From an uncultured Muribaculaceae bacterium (GTDB taxonomy: Bacteria > Bacteroidota > Bacteroidia > Bacteroidales > Muribaculaceae): a stretch of DNA of 64,000 nt. The stretch covers positions 1 through 64,000 of the forward strand of contig CAJTME010000009.1 of NCBI GenBank assembly GCA_910577315.1. The letters run 5' to 3'. Every line of letters starts with the position of its first letter. The first letter of the stretch is position 1. This document shows positions 1 through 8,286 of the stretch, one piece after another. The notes under the pieces are model-generated. The model did not search any database. It was not told where the DNA came from and worked only from the letters and a program-made list of their open reading frames with translations. Made by a program: the position numbers and the translations under genes.

Positions 1-1
1 C

Positions 2-52
2 GACGACGTCCGCTACATCGTCGACACCATCAAAGCGAGCATAGAACGGTAA
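2..52 (+). CDS. C-terminal end of an unidentified gene (5' truncated by window)
   Basis: Sixteen codons in frame 2 end at a TAA (50-52); the residues read DDVRYIVDTIKASIER. The amphipathic ending resembles the last helix of fold-type I PLP enzymes such as DegT-type aminotransferases, but 16 residues cannot identify a family. It is probably a real gene end because the following gene starts 26 bases later on the same strand. Function is not assigned. Confidence 0.35.
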   Translation, partial: DDVRYIVDTIKASIER

Positions 53-78
53 GAAATCCGAAACCATGCTGGTCTGCC

Positions 79-1266
79 ATGAGCAAGCCTACAATCAGCA
101 TTAACATAAACAGGACCAGGGATGGTATGCGCGGGATTGTAAATCTTATAATCCGGCGTCATAAGACGTACAGTCAGGTATCGCTCAAACTCTCCGGGCC
201 ACTGAATACGGTGGTTCAGGAACATTACGACTCAATCATAAGGGCCATCAAGATTGCTTATTGCATTATTGAAGAGTTCCAAAAACGTGAAATTGATTTC
301 TATCCGGCAGATATTGTTGAGAGATTCAAGGCCGTCGGAGGCATAGCATCCACCAAATACGATGAGCGTATCGCACTTGAAGGCGATAAGTTCAATATCA
401 ACGAAGATATTGCCGGTATACGGTCATTTTTCAGGGAATCGTTCCGCATTGTACGTTCACATGACGATTCCACCAATCTATTGGCTTACATTGACAGCAA
501 GTCCTACGAATTGCGCAATGCCAACAGGATGAGTTTGTTCAGATCCTACCGCAGTTTGAAGAATGCTTTGGCAGATTATCTCGTCAGCAGAGAGATGCTT
601 TTATCGGGACTTGATAAAGGTGAGGTCGAGGCTTTTCAATCTTATCTCATAGGAAAAGGTTGCGCTGTCTCCACGGTATCCTTTTATATCCGTACCCTGC
701 GGTCGGTTTTGTATGTGGCGGCGGATGAAGGTTTGTGCGACGCGAATCCATCATGGTTCGAGGACGTCAACACATCCGTCCAAAACCTCAGGCACACCTC
801 AGAACTAACGGAAAAGAAAGCACTTGACCGCGAATCGCTGAGAGCCATTGCAGACGCCAAATTAGAGACCGAAGAAATGAGACTGACCCGCGATCTGTTC
901 ATGTTCAGTTTCTACTGCAAGGGGATGGAGCTTGTCGATGTCGCTACACTCACCCATTGCAACCTCAAGAATGACATACTTCGGTATCAAAAGCGCCGGA
1001 AAGGACTCTTGCAGGTTATTAAATTAGGCGAAAACGCGCTGACTATCCTGAAAAAGTACGCCACACCGCACAGCCAATATCTATTTCCCCTCCTCGAAGG
1101 AAAGGGACTAAGAGGACTGCATGGCGCCAGGCAAGCCATCAATCGACAGATGGCGGCCATAGGCGAATTCATCGGCCTGCGGCAGCCGTTATCGTTCAGT
1201 ACAAGCCATTACACATGGCAGGCACTGATTGAAAGAGCCGATATATCGGAAGCTTTTCTGAGATAG
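79..1266 (+). CDS. Degenerate, probably inactive tyrosine recombinase
   Basis: A 395-residue relative of Bacteroidales site-specific tyrosine recombinases: N-terminal arm-binding region (about 1-110), SAM-like core-binding domain (about 130-235) and a partial catalytic domain (about 250-395). Aligned by eye with the intact recombinase at 4028-5197, the first catalytic Arg (R in LRGM) is Lys281 (CKGM), and the second Arg of the ARHSW box is replaced (SHYTW, residues 376-380). The protein stops at residue 395, before the GH box and the catalytic Tyr; the downstream sequence in other frames does not restore them. The Lys in RRK (about 308) is kept. It should not catalyse strand exchange; it may be a decaying gene or a DNA-binding-only paralogue. 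The gene is visibly more AT-rich than the housekeeping genes, in keeping with acquired DNA. It is followed by a strong terminator. Confidence 0.8.
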   Translation: MSKPTISININRTRDGMRGIVNLIIRRHKTYSQVSLKLSGPLNTVVQEHYDSIIRAIKIAYCIIEEFQKREIDFYPADIVERFKAVGGIASTKYDERIALEGDKFNINEDIAGIRSFFRESFRIVRSHDDSTNLLAYIDSKSYELRNANRMSLFRSYRSLKNALADYLVSREMLLSGLDKGEVEAFQSYLIGKGCAVSTVSFYIRTLRSVLYVAADEGLCDANPSWFEDVNTSVQNLRHTSELTEKKALDRESLRAIADAKLETEEMRLTRDLFMFSFYCKGMELVDVATLTHCNLKNDILRYQKRRKGLLQVIKLGENALTILKKYATPHSQYLFPLLEGKGLRGLHGARQAINRQMAAIGEFIGLRQPLSFSTSHYTWQALIERADISEAFLR

Positions 1267-1286
1267 AAGACATTCAGACAATCCAG

Positions 1287-1327
1287 GCAAGGGCAATGAA
1301 TTGGCAGTTCATTGCCCTTGCTTTTTG
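1287..1327 (+). terminator. Rho-independent terminator after the degenerate recombinase
   Basis: A perfect 14-bp stem (1287-1300 with 1308-1321) with a 7-nt loop, followed by a T run at 1322-1326. It lies 20 bases after the stop codon. Confidence 0.85.
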
Positions 1328-1375
1328 ATTAGTCCGAAATAATCCACATTAAAATGCCGACATATTGTCGCCGCA

Positions 1376-1407
1376 GTTGTATATTTCGGCGGGTTGTTGT
1401 AACTTTG
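1376..1407 (+). promoter_or_regulatory. Bacteroidales-type promoter of the M6 metalloprotease
   Basis: TAACTTTG at 1400-1407 matches the TAnnTTTG -7 consensus. A weak TTGT-type -33 element lies about 20 nt upstream. The predicted transcript start is near 1411, leaving a leader of about 60 nt before the ATG at 1473. Confidence 0.5.
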
Positions 1408-1472
1408 CAGGAGGTAGCGTCAGCTTGGCGCGTTTTTATCCACCTAATTCTATATCCAATCACACAATTATT

Positions 1473-3965
1473 ATGTTCAAGAAAATCAGTTTGTGCGCCG
1501 CCATGGGTCTAATCGGCCTCGGAATGTATGCCATTCCGGCAAAGCATGGGGTGCGCACGTTCGCCCAGCCGGACGGCTCTGTAATTTCAGTCCGCCTCGT
1601 CGGTGATGAATTTTTCCACACATTCATAACTTCCGACGGCCTGGCGGTAGAACGCAAAGCCGACGGATGTTTTTACTACCGCGACGCAGCAGGTGTAACC
1701 GCTGTCCGCGCCCATGACGCAGCCATGCGCACCTCTGATGAACTCGCTTTCATCAACAACGCCGGAAGCCGTCTATCGGTAACAGCCATCGCTGAAAGCA
1801 TGAAAACCCGCACCGCGAAACGCCGCGCCGCCAGCATTCCATCTGGACCCAAAAAGGCTAGCCAGGTGCCGAGCAATGGTTCGCCGCGCGTGCCTGTATT
1901 ATTGGTGCAATACAAGGACTACAAGTTCAAGGATGCTGATCCTGCCGCAACTTTCCGCTCGTTCTTCACAGAAGGAGCGACGAGCGCCCACCAATATTTC
2001 GTAGACCAATCCAACGGACTCTACACTCCGCAGTTTGACGTCTACGGCCCAGTCACCCTCTCGGGCAACCGCTCGACTTATGGCGGCAATGACGACTACG
2101 GCGATGACAAGGGTGTCGGTAAAATGGTCGGCGAAGGCTGCCTCGGGCTTGACAGCAAGATTGATTTCAGCCAGTATGACAACGACGGCGACGGCGAATG
2201 TGACGTTGTCATCGTGCTTTATGCCGGCGACGGTGAAGCATCCTCATACGAAGACGATGCCGAAGATGCCGTTTGGCCATGCCAATGGTCATTGTCGGCG
2301 TCGGACTATGGAAAATACCTTACGCTTGACGGCACTAAGGTTAACAAATTTGCCGTATTCAACGAACTGAACGGCTCCAATCTCTCAAAAATCGACGGCA
2401 TCGGCACTTTCTGCCATGAGTTCTCGCACTGCCTGGACTTGCCGGACTTCTACGACACCAACTATGGCAACCACTTCGGCATGTCAAAATGGTCGCTGAT
2501 GGACTACGGCTCGTATAACAACGACGGCTACACTCCCATCGGGTACTCGGCATACGAAAAGGCATTCATGGGCTGGATTGAACTTGAAGAAGCCGCTGAA
2601 AACACGTTCTATACGCTGCCAGTGTTCAACCAAAAGAACATCGCTACTGACAAAGCTGTAAAAATAACCAACCCTGCCGACCGCAACGAATATTATATAA
2701 TCGAAAACCGCGCAAATCAGGGCTGGGACAGCTATATGCCAGCCGAAGGCCTGATGATTTCCCACGTCACTTACAGCGCTTCGGCGTGGACGGGAAACAC
2801 CGTCAACGACTACGACCCACAACGCATGACCATAATCCCAGCCGACAATAGCCTTAAAATCAACAAGGTGAATTATTATGGCGAGATATACTACGAAATA
2901 GATGAGGCCGACCTTACGGGCGACCTGTGGCCATATGGAAATGCCAACGAACTCACCGATACATCCATTCCCAAAGCGACCGTCAACACAGGCTCGCTCA
3001 TGGGAAAACCTGTAACGGAAATGACCCGCAACTCTGACGGCACAATCTCGTTCTGGACAATGAAAGCGCCCCTCCCGGCCCTTTCCGCACCATCTATCGA
3101 AGGCCACAGCGTTGAATCAGCCACATCGGTTACCCTGCATTGGCTCCCCGGCGACACCAACGACGCCACATATACAATCGAAATAAAGGAACACCGCGAC
3201 ATCACCTACGAGCTCGCGCTCTCCACCGATTTCACCGATAAAAACCATGGATGGGCCACCACCGGCTACACCGGCATAGAAGCCGCCGAGAATGGCATCC
3301 GCCTCGGCTCCAGCAAGCAGCAGGGCAGCCTCACTTCGCCGCAGTTCACCGTAGGAGAAGACGGCATCGTCACCGTCCGCCTATCGGCCAAATACTACGG
3401 CAATGACCAAAGTGCGCTGAAAGTCAGCCTTCTCAACGCTTCTGGCTCTGCCGTTGATTCTGAAACCATAGATCTCAGCGCAAGCTACGATGAATACGCA
3501 ATACTCTTCCACGGCACGCCAGGCGCAAAAGCCTCGGTTAAAATCGAGACCACCGTGGCTAAGAAACGCTTCTACGTCAGCAAAGCCGACATTTACAACG
3601 GCGATGCAACTGAACTTCTTAAAGCCCGAGCACTTGCCACTGAAAACGGTTCTGAAACAAGCCGCATCATCACCGGCATTTCCGGTACTTCATACACTAT
3701 TGACGGGCTCAAGGCTCTCGGCACCTTCGACTACCGCATCAAAGCAGTTCCGACCGATGCCGAGTCGTTCTCGGAAAGCCCATGGAGCGAGCTTGGTTCA
3801 GTCACCCTGTCCAATGCATCAGGCATAACCGATGCCGAAGCTGCCGAAAACGCTCCCGCCGAATACTTCACCATCCAAGGCCTCAAAGTAAACTCCGTCG
3901 AACTCACCCCCGGCATTTACATCATCCGCCGCGGCACATCAGTGTCAAAGATTGTAATCCGATAA
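1473..3965 (+). CDS. Secreted M6-family metalloprotease with C-terminal tail
   Basis: An 830-residue protein starting at MFKK (1473). The open frame extends upstream to 1365, but that part crosses the promoter and lacks a signal peptide. A signal peptide covers about residues 1-22. The M6 (immune inhibitor A-like) peptidase domain spans about 135-560, with the zinc motif HEFSH at 315-319 and Asp-rich putative Ca-binding stretches (NDGDGECD near 237). A beta-sandwich module (about 600-700) and a fibronectin-III-like segment follow. The last 35 residues carry YFTIQGLKV...GIYIIRR...IVIR, the tail shared with five other secreted proteins here. It is flanked by two recombinase genes in opposite orientations. 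The protease family is clear; the substrate is unknown. Confidence 0.85.
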   Translation: MFKKISLCAAMGLIGLGMYAIPAKHGVRTFAQPDGSVISVRLVGDEFFHTFITSDGLAVERKADGCFYYRDAAGVTAVRAHDAAMRTSDELAFINNAGSRLSVTAIAESMKTRTAKRRAASIPSGPKKASQVPSNGSPRVPVLLVQYKDYKFKDADPAATFRSFFTEGATSAHQYFVDQSNGLYTPQFDVYGPVTLSGNRSTYGGNDDYGDDKGVGKMVGEGCLGLDSKIDFSQYDNDGDGECDVVIVLYAGDGEASSYEDDAEDAVWPCQWSLSASDYGKYLTLDGTKVNKFAVFNELNGSNLSKIDGIGTFCHEFSHCLDLPDFYDTNYGNHFGMSKWSLMDYGSYNNDGYTPIGYSAYEKAFMGWIELEEAAENTFYTLPVFNQKNIATDKAVKITNPADRNEYYIIENRANQGWDSYMPAEGLMISHVTYSASAWTGNTVNDYDPQRMTIIPADNSLKINKVNYYGEIYYEIDEADLTGDLWPYGNANELTDTSIPKATVNTGSLMGKPVTEMTRNSDGTISFWTMKAPLPALSAPSIEGHSVESATSVTLHWLPGDTNDATYTIEIKEHRDITYELALSTDFTDKNHGWATTGYTGIEAAENGIRLGSSKQQGSLTSPQFTVGEDGIVTVRLSAKYYGNDQSALKVSLLNASGSAVDSETIDLSASYDEYAILFHGTPGAKASVKIETTVAKKRFYVSKADIYNGDATELLKARALATENGSETSRIITGISGTSYTIDGLKALGTFDYRIKAVPTDAESFSESPWSELGSVTLSNASGITDAEAAENAPAEYFTIQGLKVNSVELTPGIYIIRRGTSVSKIVIR

Positions 3966-3985
3966 AATCCATCTGGATATAAACC

Positions 3986-4027
3986 CTCCGGGCGGTCGCT
4001 TGAACGAGCGACCGCCCGGAGCTTTTA
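3986..4027 (+). terminator. Terminator between convergent metalloprotease and recombinase genes
   Basis: A perfect 15-bp GC-rich stem (3986-4000 with 4007-4021), 6-nt loop, then CTTTTATTA. The T tract favours + strand transcripts; the - strand side has only a short T run. Confidence 0.8.
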
Positions 4028-5197
4028 TTATATGGAGGATATGATGGCGGCGTTGGCCTTGTCTATCAGACTTGTGTCGAGCGAGGCGAGGTATATGCGG
4101 GTGGTGGCCTCGGAATCGTGACCCATGCCCTGACTTATTATACTCAACGGCACTCCTTTCGCTTTTGCGGCGGAAGCCCAACTATGGCGAGCGACGTACA
4201 TAGTGAGCGGAATGTCGATGCCGAGCATGATGCCGATTTTCTTCAGCGACTTGTTGATGCGGTAAGCTGCGTTGCGGTAGGTGCTGCGTTCACACACACC
4301 GTTTCCGCGTAAAATCGGCAGCAGATAGTCGGAAACATTGACCGGATATTTGCCGGCAATTGTCTTCATCTCGCGGGTCCATTTGATTATAAGCGACTGC
4401 CCTGTCTTGCGACGGCGGTAAGATACATATCCGCCAGCCAAATCAGACTTGCGCAAGTAGGCCATGTCGACAAAACTCATGCCGCGGAGGTAAAAGCTCA
4501 TCAGGAACATGTCGCGCGCGTAATCCAAGGCAGGGAGTCCCGAGAGGTCGAGCCGCTTGATTTTGCGCATAACGGCAATCGGAACAGCACGTTTCACAGT
4601 CTTCCCAATCCCGGTGTAAACACTGCGGAAAGGCATACGCTGGTCAATCAGTCCAGCCGATACGGCCTGATTATAGGCAGCCCGGAGTATGCGCATGTAG
4701 AAGGAAACACTGTTTAGGGTTAGACCCCGCATCTTGAGATAGATTTGATAGTCTTCCATCATGTCCGCAGTCATCGCGTCAAGCATGGTGGGATGCCCTT
4801 GCCGGAATCCGTGAAAACTGGCGAAAGCCGAGCGATATGTCTCAGCTGTCCGGATACGCCCTGATGCCTTGAGTCGGAATATCAGAGAATCCATGAATTT
4901 TGCCAGTTCGATTTTGTCAACATACATGTTATACTGCGCTACAGCCTCATCGGCAGTATATGGAACTCCAGCCTCGTCAAGCGACTTTATCACGCGGTGG
5001 ATGCGTGCCGATTCCTGGCGCACCCTGGCATTTATTTCGTGGACAAGAACCACCGAACGGCGCACGCTCCATTCAGACGGTTTGAGATAAATGCCGGTGA
5101 ATATGCGCCTGACTTTACGGGCATGAATAATCTGATAATATATGCGTCCGAAAGCGTGTCCCTCCTTGTAAGCGAATTTGATTTTAACGGTTGCCAT
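4028..5197 (-). CDS. Site-specific tyrosine recombinase (intact)
   Basis: A 389-residue integrase of the Bacteroidales type. An arm-binding N-terminus (1-95) and SAM-like core-binding domain (about 98-190) precede a complete catalytic domain: Arg238 (LRGM), Lys264 (RRRKTG), Tyr334-x-x-Arg337 with ARHSW, His360 (GMGH) and nucleophile Tyr369 (TRIYLASL). The start ATG at 5197 follows a 12-bp inverted repeat (5204-5236) that could be its crossover or binding site. Relatives act in DNA inversion of surface-protein genes or in integration of mobile elements; nothing here decides which. The neighbours are a secreted protease and a disabled recombinase paralogue. Confidence 0.9.
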   Translation of the reverse strand: MATVKIKFAYKEGHAFGRIYYQIIHARKVRRIFTGIYLKPSEWSVRRSVVLVHEINARVRQESARIHRVIKSLDEAGVPYTADEAVAQYNMYVDKIELAKFMDSLIFRLKASGRIRTAETYRSAFASFHGFRQGHPTMLDAMTADMMEDYQIYLKMRGLTLNSVSFYMRILRAAYNQAVSAGLIDQRMPFRSVYTGIGKTVKRAVPIAVMRKIKRLDLSGLPALDYARDMFLMSFYLRGMSFVDMAYLRKSDLAGGYVSYRRRKTGQSLIIKWTREMKTIAGKYPVNVSDYLLPILRGNGVCERSTYRNAAYRINKSLKKIGIMLGIDIPLTMYVARHSWASAAKAKGVPLSIISQGMGHDSEATTRIYLASLDTSLIDKANAAIISSI

Positions 5198-5203
5198 TTG
5201 AGT

Positions 5204-5236
5204 TTTTTACGGCAATTTACTAACTTGCCGTAAAAA
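5204..5236. repeat. 12-bp inverted repeat with 9-bp spacer upstream of the recombinase
   Basis: Arms TTTTTACGGCAA (5204-5215) and TTGCCGTAAAAA (5225-5236) are perfectly complementary and separated by TTTACTAAC. The stem has T on the left and A on the right, the wrong polarity for an intrinsic terminator in either direction. The geometry (about 12-bp arms, 9-bp centre) resembles a tyrosine-recombinase core site. It fills most of the 43-bp gap between rarA and the recombinase. Confidence 0.7.
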
Positions 5237-5240
5237 CGAC

Positions 5241-6512
5241 TCACTTTCCCCAACGTGATTTTTGCCGGGCGGCGAGTCCATCCTCCGATTGATTGGAGCA
5301 TGGAGCCCAAAAAGTAAGGCCATTGAGCGCATCCGGCAGAAACTGCTGGCGCACAAAATTCCCGGGGTAATCATGTGCGTATTTATAGCCTACCCCATAG
5401 CCAAGTTTTTTCATCAGGCCGGTAGGAGCGTTGCGCAAATGCAACGGCACAGGAAGATTGCCAGAGCGTTCAACCTCAGCCATTGCAGCGGCGATGGCCT
5501 TGTAAGCCGAATTTGACTTTGCGGAAGTAGCAAGATATATCGTACACTCGGCCAAAGGTATGCGTCCTTCCGGCATTCCGATTTTCATTATAGCGTCATA
5601 CGTGGCGTTGGCAAGCAAGAGTGCGTTCGGATTGGCAAGCCCTATGTCCTCGGCTGCGACAATCACGAGACGCCGGGCTATGAACTCGGGATCCTCGCCT
5701 CCGGCAATCATTCTTGCAAGCCAATAGACAGCTGCATCAGGATCCGAACCGCGAATGGACTTGATGAAAGCCGATATAATGTCGTAGTGCATCTCCCCAC
5801 CCTTATCATAAGCCTGAGGATTGTTCTGCAGACGCTCCGTCACTTCCTTGTCATCAATGACAACCGCCTCACCGGCAGGTGTGGATTGTTCAAGCAAATC
5901 GAGAATATTGAGCAATTTGCGGGCATCACCGCCTGAATAGCGAAAGAGCGCGGCTGTTTCCCTCACATCCACCTGGCGGGTCGCCAGCACAGGGTCGTGA
6001 GCCATCGCATGATCAAGCAACCGCTGCAATTCCGTTTCATCGAGCGGCTTGAGCGTATAAACCTGTGCGCGAGACAGAAGGGGGCGGATTACCTCGAACG
6101 ACGGATTCTCGGTCGTTGCGCCGATTAGTGTGACCGTACCATCCTCCACGGCACCGAGAAGACTGTCCTGCTGGCTCTTGCTGAAACGATGGATTTCGTC
6201 AATGAACAGAATCGGACGTCCGGCCGAAAACATGCTCTTGGCTTCTCGGCGGCATTGTTCGATTACCTCCCGCACATCCTTTACACCCGAAGTCACTGCC
6301 GACAGCGTGTGAAACTCGCTTTTGGTGGCATTGGCAATTATCCGGGCAAGAGTAGTCTTTCCCACCCCCGGAGGACCCCAAAGGATGAACGAGGCGACAT
6401 TTCCCGATTCAATCATTCGCCTTAGAATACGGCCTTCCCCAACGAGGTGGGTCTGACCAATGTAGTCTTCAAGAGTCTGCGGCCGAAGTCGCTCGGCCAT
6501 TGGTGCCATCAT
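5241..6512 (-). CDS. rarA: Replication-associated recombination protein A (AAA+ ATPase)
   Basis: A 423-residue MgsA/RarA/WRNIP1 family ATPase that acts at stalled replication forks. A clamp-loader-like AAA+ module has Walker A GPPGVGKT at 46-53, Walker B ILFIDEIHRF near residue 100, sensor GATTENPSF and an Arg-finger region LLSRAQ. The C-terminal tetramerisation region contains the conserved GGEDPEFIARRL and FLPD elements. Length fits the family. The start could also be Met2 or Met5. It reads toward the recombinase gene but is separated from it by the inverted repeat; no clear terminator follows. Confidence 0.95.
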   Translation of the reverse strand: MMAPMAERLRPQTLEDYIGQTHLVGEGRILRRMIESGNVASFILWGPPGVGKTTLARIIANATKSEFHTLSAVTSGVKDVREVIEQCRREAKSMFSAGRPILFIDEIHRFSKSQQDSLLGAVEDGTVTLIGATTENPSFEVIRPLLSRAQVYTLKPLDETELQRLLDHAMAHDPVLATRQVDVRETAALFRYSGGDARKLLNILDLLEQSTPAGEAVVIDDKEVTERLQNNPQAYDKGGEMHYDIISAFIKSIRGSDPDAAVYWLARMIAGGEDPEFIARRLVIVAAEDIGLANPNALLLANATYDAIMKIGMPEGRIPLAECTIYLATSAKSNSAYKAIAAAMAEVERSGNLPVPLHLRNAPTGLMKKLGYGVGYKYAHDYPGNFVRQQFLPDALNGLTFWAPCSNQSEDGLAARQKSRWGK

Positions 6513-6553
6513 TTTGAGTTAAACTTTTTTGAGTGTACGGTGATTAATATCGT

Positions 6554-6590
6554 AAAAGCCGGGCATCCCTTGGCGGCATGCCCGGCTTTT
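6554..6590 (-). terminator. Bidirectional hairpin terminator after the TPR gene
   Basis: A 13-bp stem AAAAGCCGGGCAT (6554-6566) pairs with 6578-6590 around an 11-nt loop; the A and T ends make it work on both strands. It lies about 20 bases after the TPR gene stop. Confidence 0.8.
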
Positions 6591-6608
6591 ATTGCCTTTT
6601 GATGAGGT

Positions 6609-8231
6609 TTATTGGGCTGCGCCGTTCTGGGCGTCCATCACCTCTTTGAGAAGGGTGGAATATTCAGCGGCCTTATCTTTATCGTCGTTATCCTGATAGT
6701 ATTTGACGGTGAACATATAAGCTTCCTTATACATGTTCAGTTCGTTCTTGGGATTAGCGGCATCCTTGTTTGCTGGATCTGCGTCAAGGAGTTCAACCAT
6801 CTTGGCGTAGTCGGCTACAACATCGGCATTGGGCTGGTTGTTGTTACCCGCCATAATCAGACGGGCCTTACGCTGATAAAGGCTGGGGTTGTTGGGAGCG
6901 CCTTCAAGAGCCTTGTTTACGTATTCGAGACCCTTGGCAGATGCTGCGCTGCGGAGAGCGGTCTCGTCGGCACCGGCAGTTGCGGCAGCGTTAAGCCAGC
7001 GACCGGAAGCCGAGAAGTAGTCATTGAGGGTGGGTTCTTCAAGAGAGGAAAGATACTTGTCGTAAGCTTCGGCAGCTTTGGCATATTTCTTATTCTTGGT
7101 GTATACCGAGCTGAGAGTTTGCTGGAGATCGCCGTTTTCAGGGAATTTTACGGCGGCAGTCTCTACCTGCACGAGTGCGAGCGAGTCCTGACCGACTGCG
7201 CTGTACGCATCGGAAAGCGTGGTGTAGTCATTGGCGGTGAAATAGCCGTTGGGGTTGTTCTTGAAGAAAGCCTCACCATCCTTAACGGCCTGTTCATTCT
7301 GGCCGAGCTGTGCTTCATTGAGGAAGCGCAGACGCTGCATCAGGAAGTTATCGGGCTGCTGAGCAAGCACCTCGTTGGCAACCTGAAGCGACTGGGGATA
7401 GTTCTCACCGTAGTACAGAAGTACGGAATAACGGGCCTTGTCCTGGGGGAAGTGGTTGGGGTTCTGAATGTACTGGCCGTACTGTTCAGCGGCCTGCTTC
7501 CAGAAGTTGCCGTCATAAAGTTTTTCAGCAAGTTCACGCTGGCCGAGAGCCGAGTTAGGAGCTTTCTGGAGGAACTCGCGGAGCTTATCAATCGAGAACT
7601 GAGGGTTAACGCGGAAATATGCGTTTGCATACTTCACATAGCCTTCGGGGTTGGCTGAGTCATAGCCAGTAGCCATCTCGTATTTGCCGGCTGCGCCACC
7701 GAAATCCTCCTGGTCAACGAGCATGTCACCTTCAAGAATATAGATTGAAGGTTCCTGATGCTTTGAATCCTTGTGTGCCTTGGTAAGGTATTTTTCGACC
7801 TCCTTGGCATACTTAACGGGGTCTGCACGATAGTATGCGCGGGCGATGTCAACGATAACCTCGTTATTCTTCTTGGCATGGCTCTGAGCTTCCTTGAATT
7901 GATCGTTGGCTTCCGAAGTATTGCCGTCAAGAAGGGCAAGAGCGCCGAGACCAACGTAGTTATATCCGCAATCGGGATTAGCGGCTATACCGGCATCGAA
8001 GTATTTGCGGGCTTCGGCCTTGTTGCCTTCGGCGAGCTCGGTCTGGCCGAGATAGTAGTTGGCCATGGCCTTGTCGGTGTCACCTTGATTTAGGGTATTG
8101 AGCAGGATGGTGCGGGCGTTGTCATACTGTCCCGCCTTGTAGTACTCAATACCGTCCTTGTAGCCCTGGCTTTGGGCGGCTGCCGCCATTGAACCGGCGA
8201 GCAGGAGTGTCAGAAGTGCTTTAAATTTCAT
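6609..8231 (-). CDS. Secreted tetratricopeptide-repeat protein
   Basis: A 540-residue protein with a signal peptide (MKFKALLTLLLAGSMAAAAQ). Starting at 8231 places it at the N-terminus; the open frame begins 13 codons further up. It is made almost wholly of TPR-like helical repeats, for example GYKDGIEYYKAGQYDNA, AMANYYLGQTELAEGNKAEA and KNKKYAKAAEAYDKYL, followed by an acidic, Asn-rich C-terminus. TPR arrays are protein-binding scaffolds; location is probably periplasmic. It is the third gene of an operon after a small membrane protein and a PstS-like lipoprotein. In many Bacteroidota such a pair follows exbBD-tonB genes, so a role in energised outer-membrane transport is a reasonable guess but is not shown here. 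Confidence 0.75.
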   Translation of the reverse strand: MKFKALLTLLLAGSMAAAAQSQGYKDGIEYYKAGQYDNARTILLNTLNQGDTDKAMANYYLGQTELAEGNKAEARKYFDAGIAANPDCGYNYVGLGALALLDGNTSEANDQFKEAQSHAKKNNEVIVDIARAYYRADPVKYAKEVEKYLTKAHKDSKHQEPSIYILEGDMLVDQEDFGGAAGKYEMATGYDSANPEGYVKYANAYFRVNPQFSIDKLREFLQKAPNSALGQRELAEKLYDGNFWKQAAEQYGQYIQNPNHFPQDKARYSVLLYYGENYPQSLQVANEVLAQQPDNFLMQRLRFLNEAQLGQNEQAVKDGEAFFKNNPNGYFTANDYTTLSDAYSAVGQDSLALVQVETAAVKFPENGDLQQTLSSVYTKNKKYAKAAEAYDKYLSSLEEPTLNDYFSASGRWLNAAATAGADETALRSAASAKGLEYVNKALEGAPNNPSLYQRKARLIMAGNNNQPNADVVADYAKMVELLDADPANKDAANPKNELNMYKEAYMFTVKYYQDNDDKDKAAEYSTLLKEVMDAQNGAAQ

Positions 8232-8286
8232 ATCTTTAATAATTGTTTTTATTGCTTTATTGCGTTGCAAACCAAATTATTCAATT

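Noticed and set aside
5204..5236. The 12-bp inverted repeat as the rarA terminator
   Set aside because: The T run is on the 5' side and the A run on the 3' side of the stem in both directions, the opposite of an intrinsic terminator.
6612..7658. 348-codon + strand frame opposite the TPR gene
   Set aside because: The - strand frame has a signal peptide and TPR repeats; the + frame is a shadow with no recognisable start context or domain.
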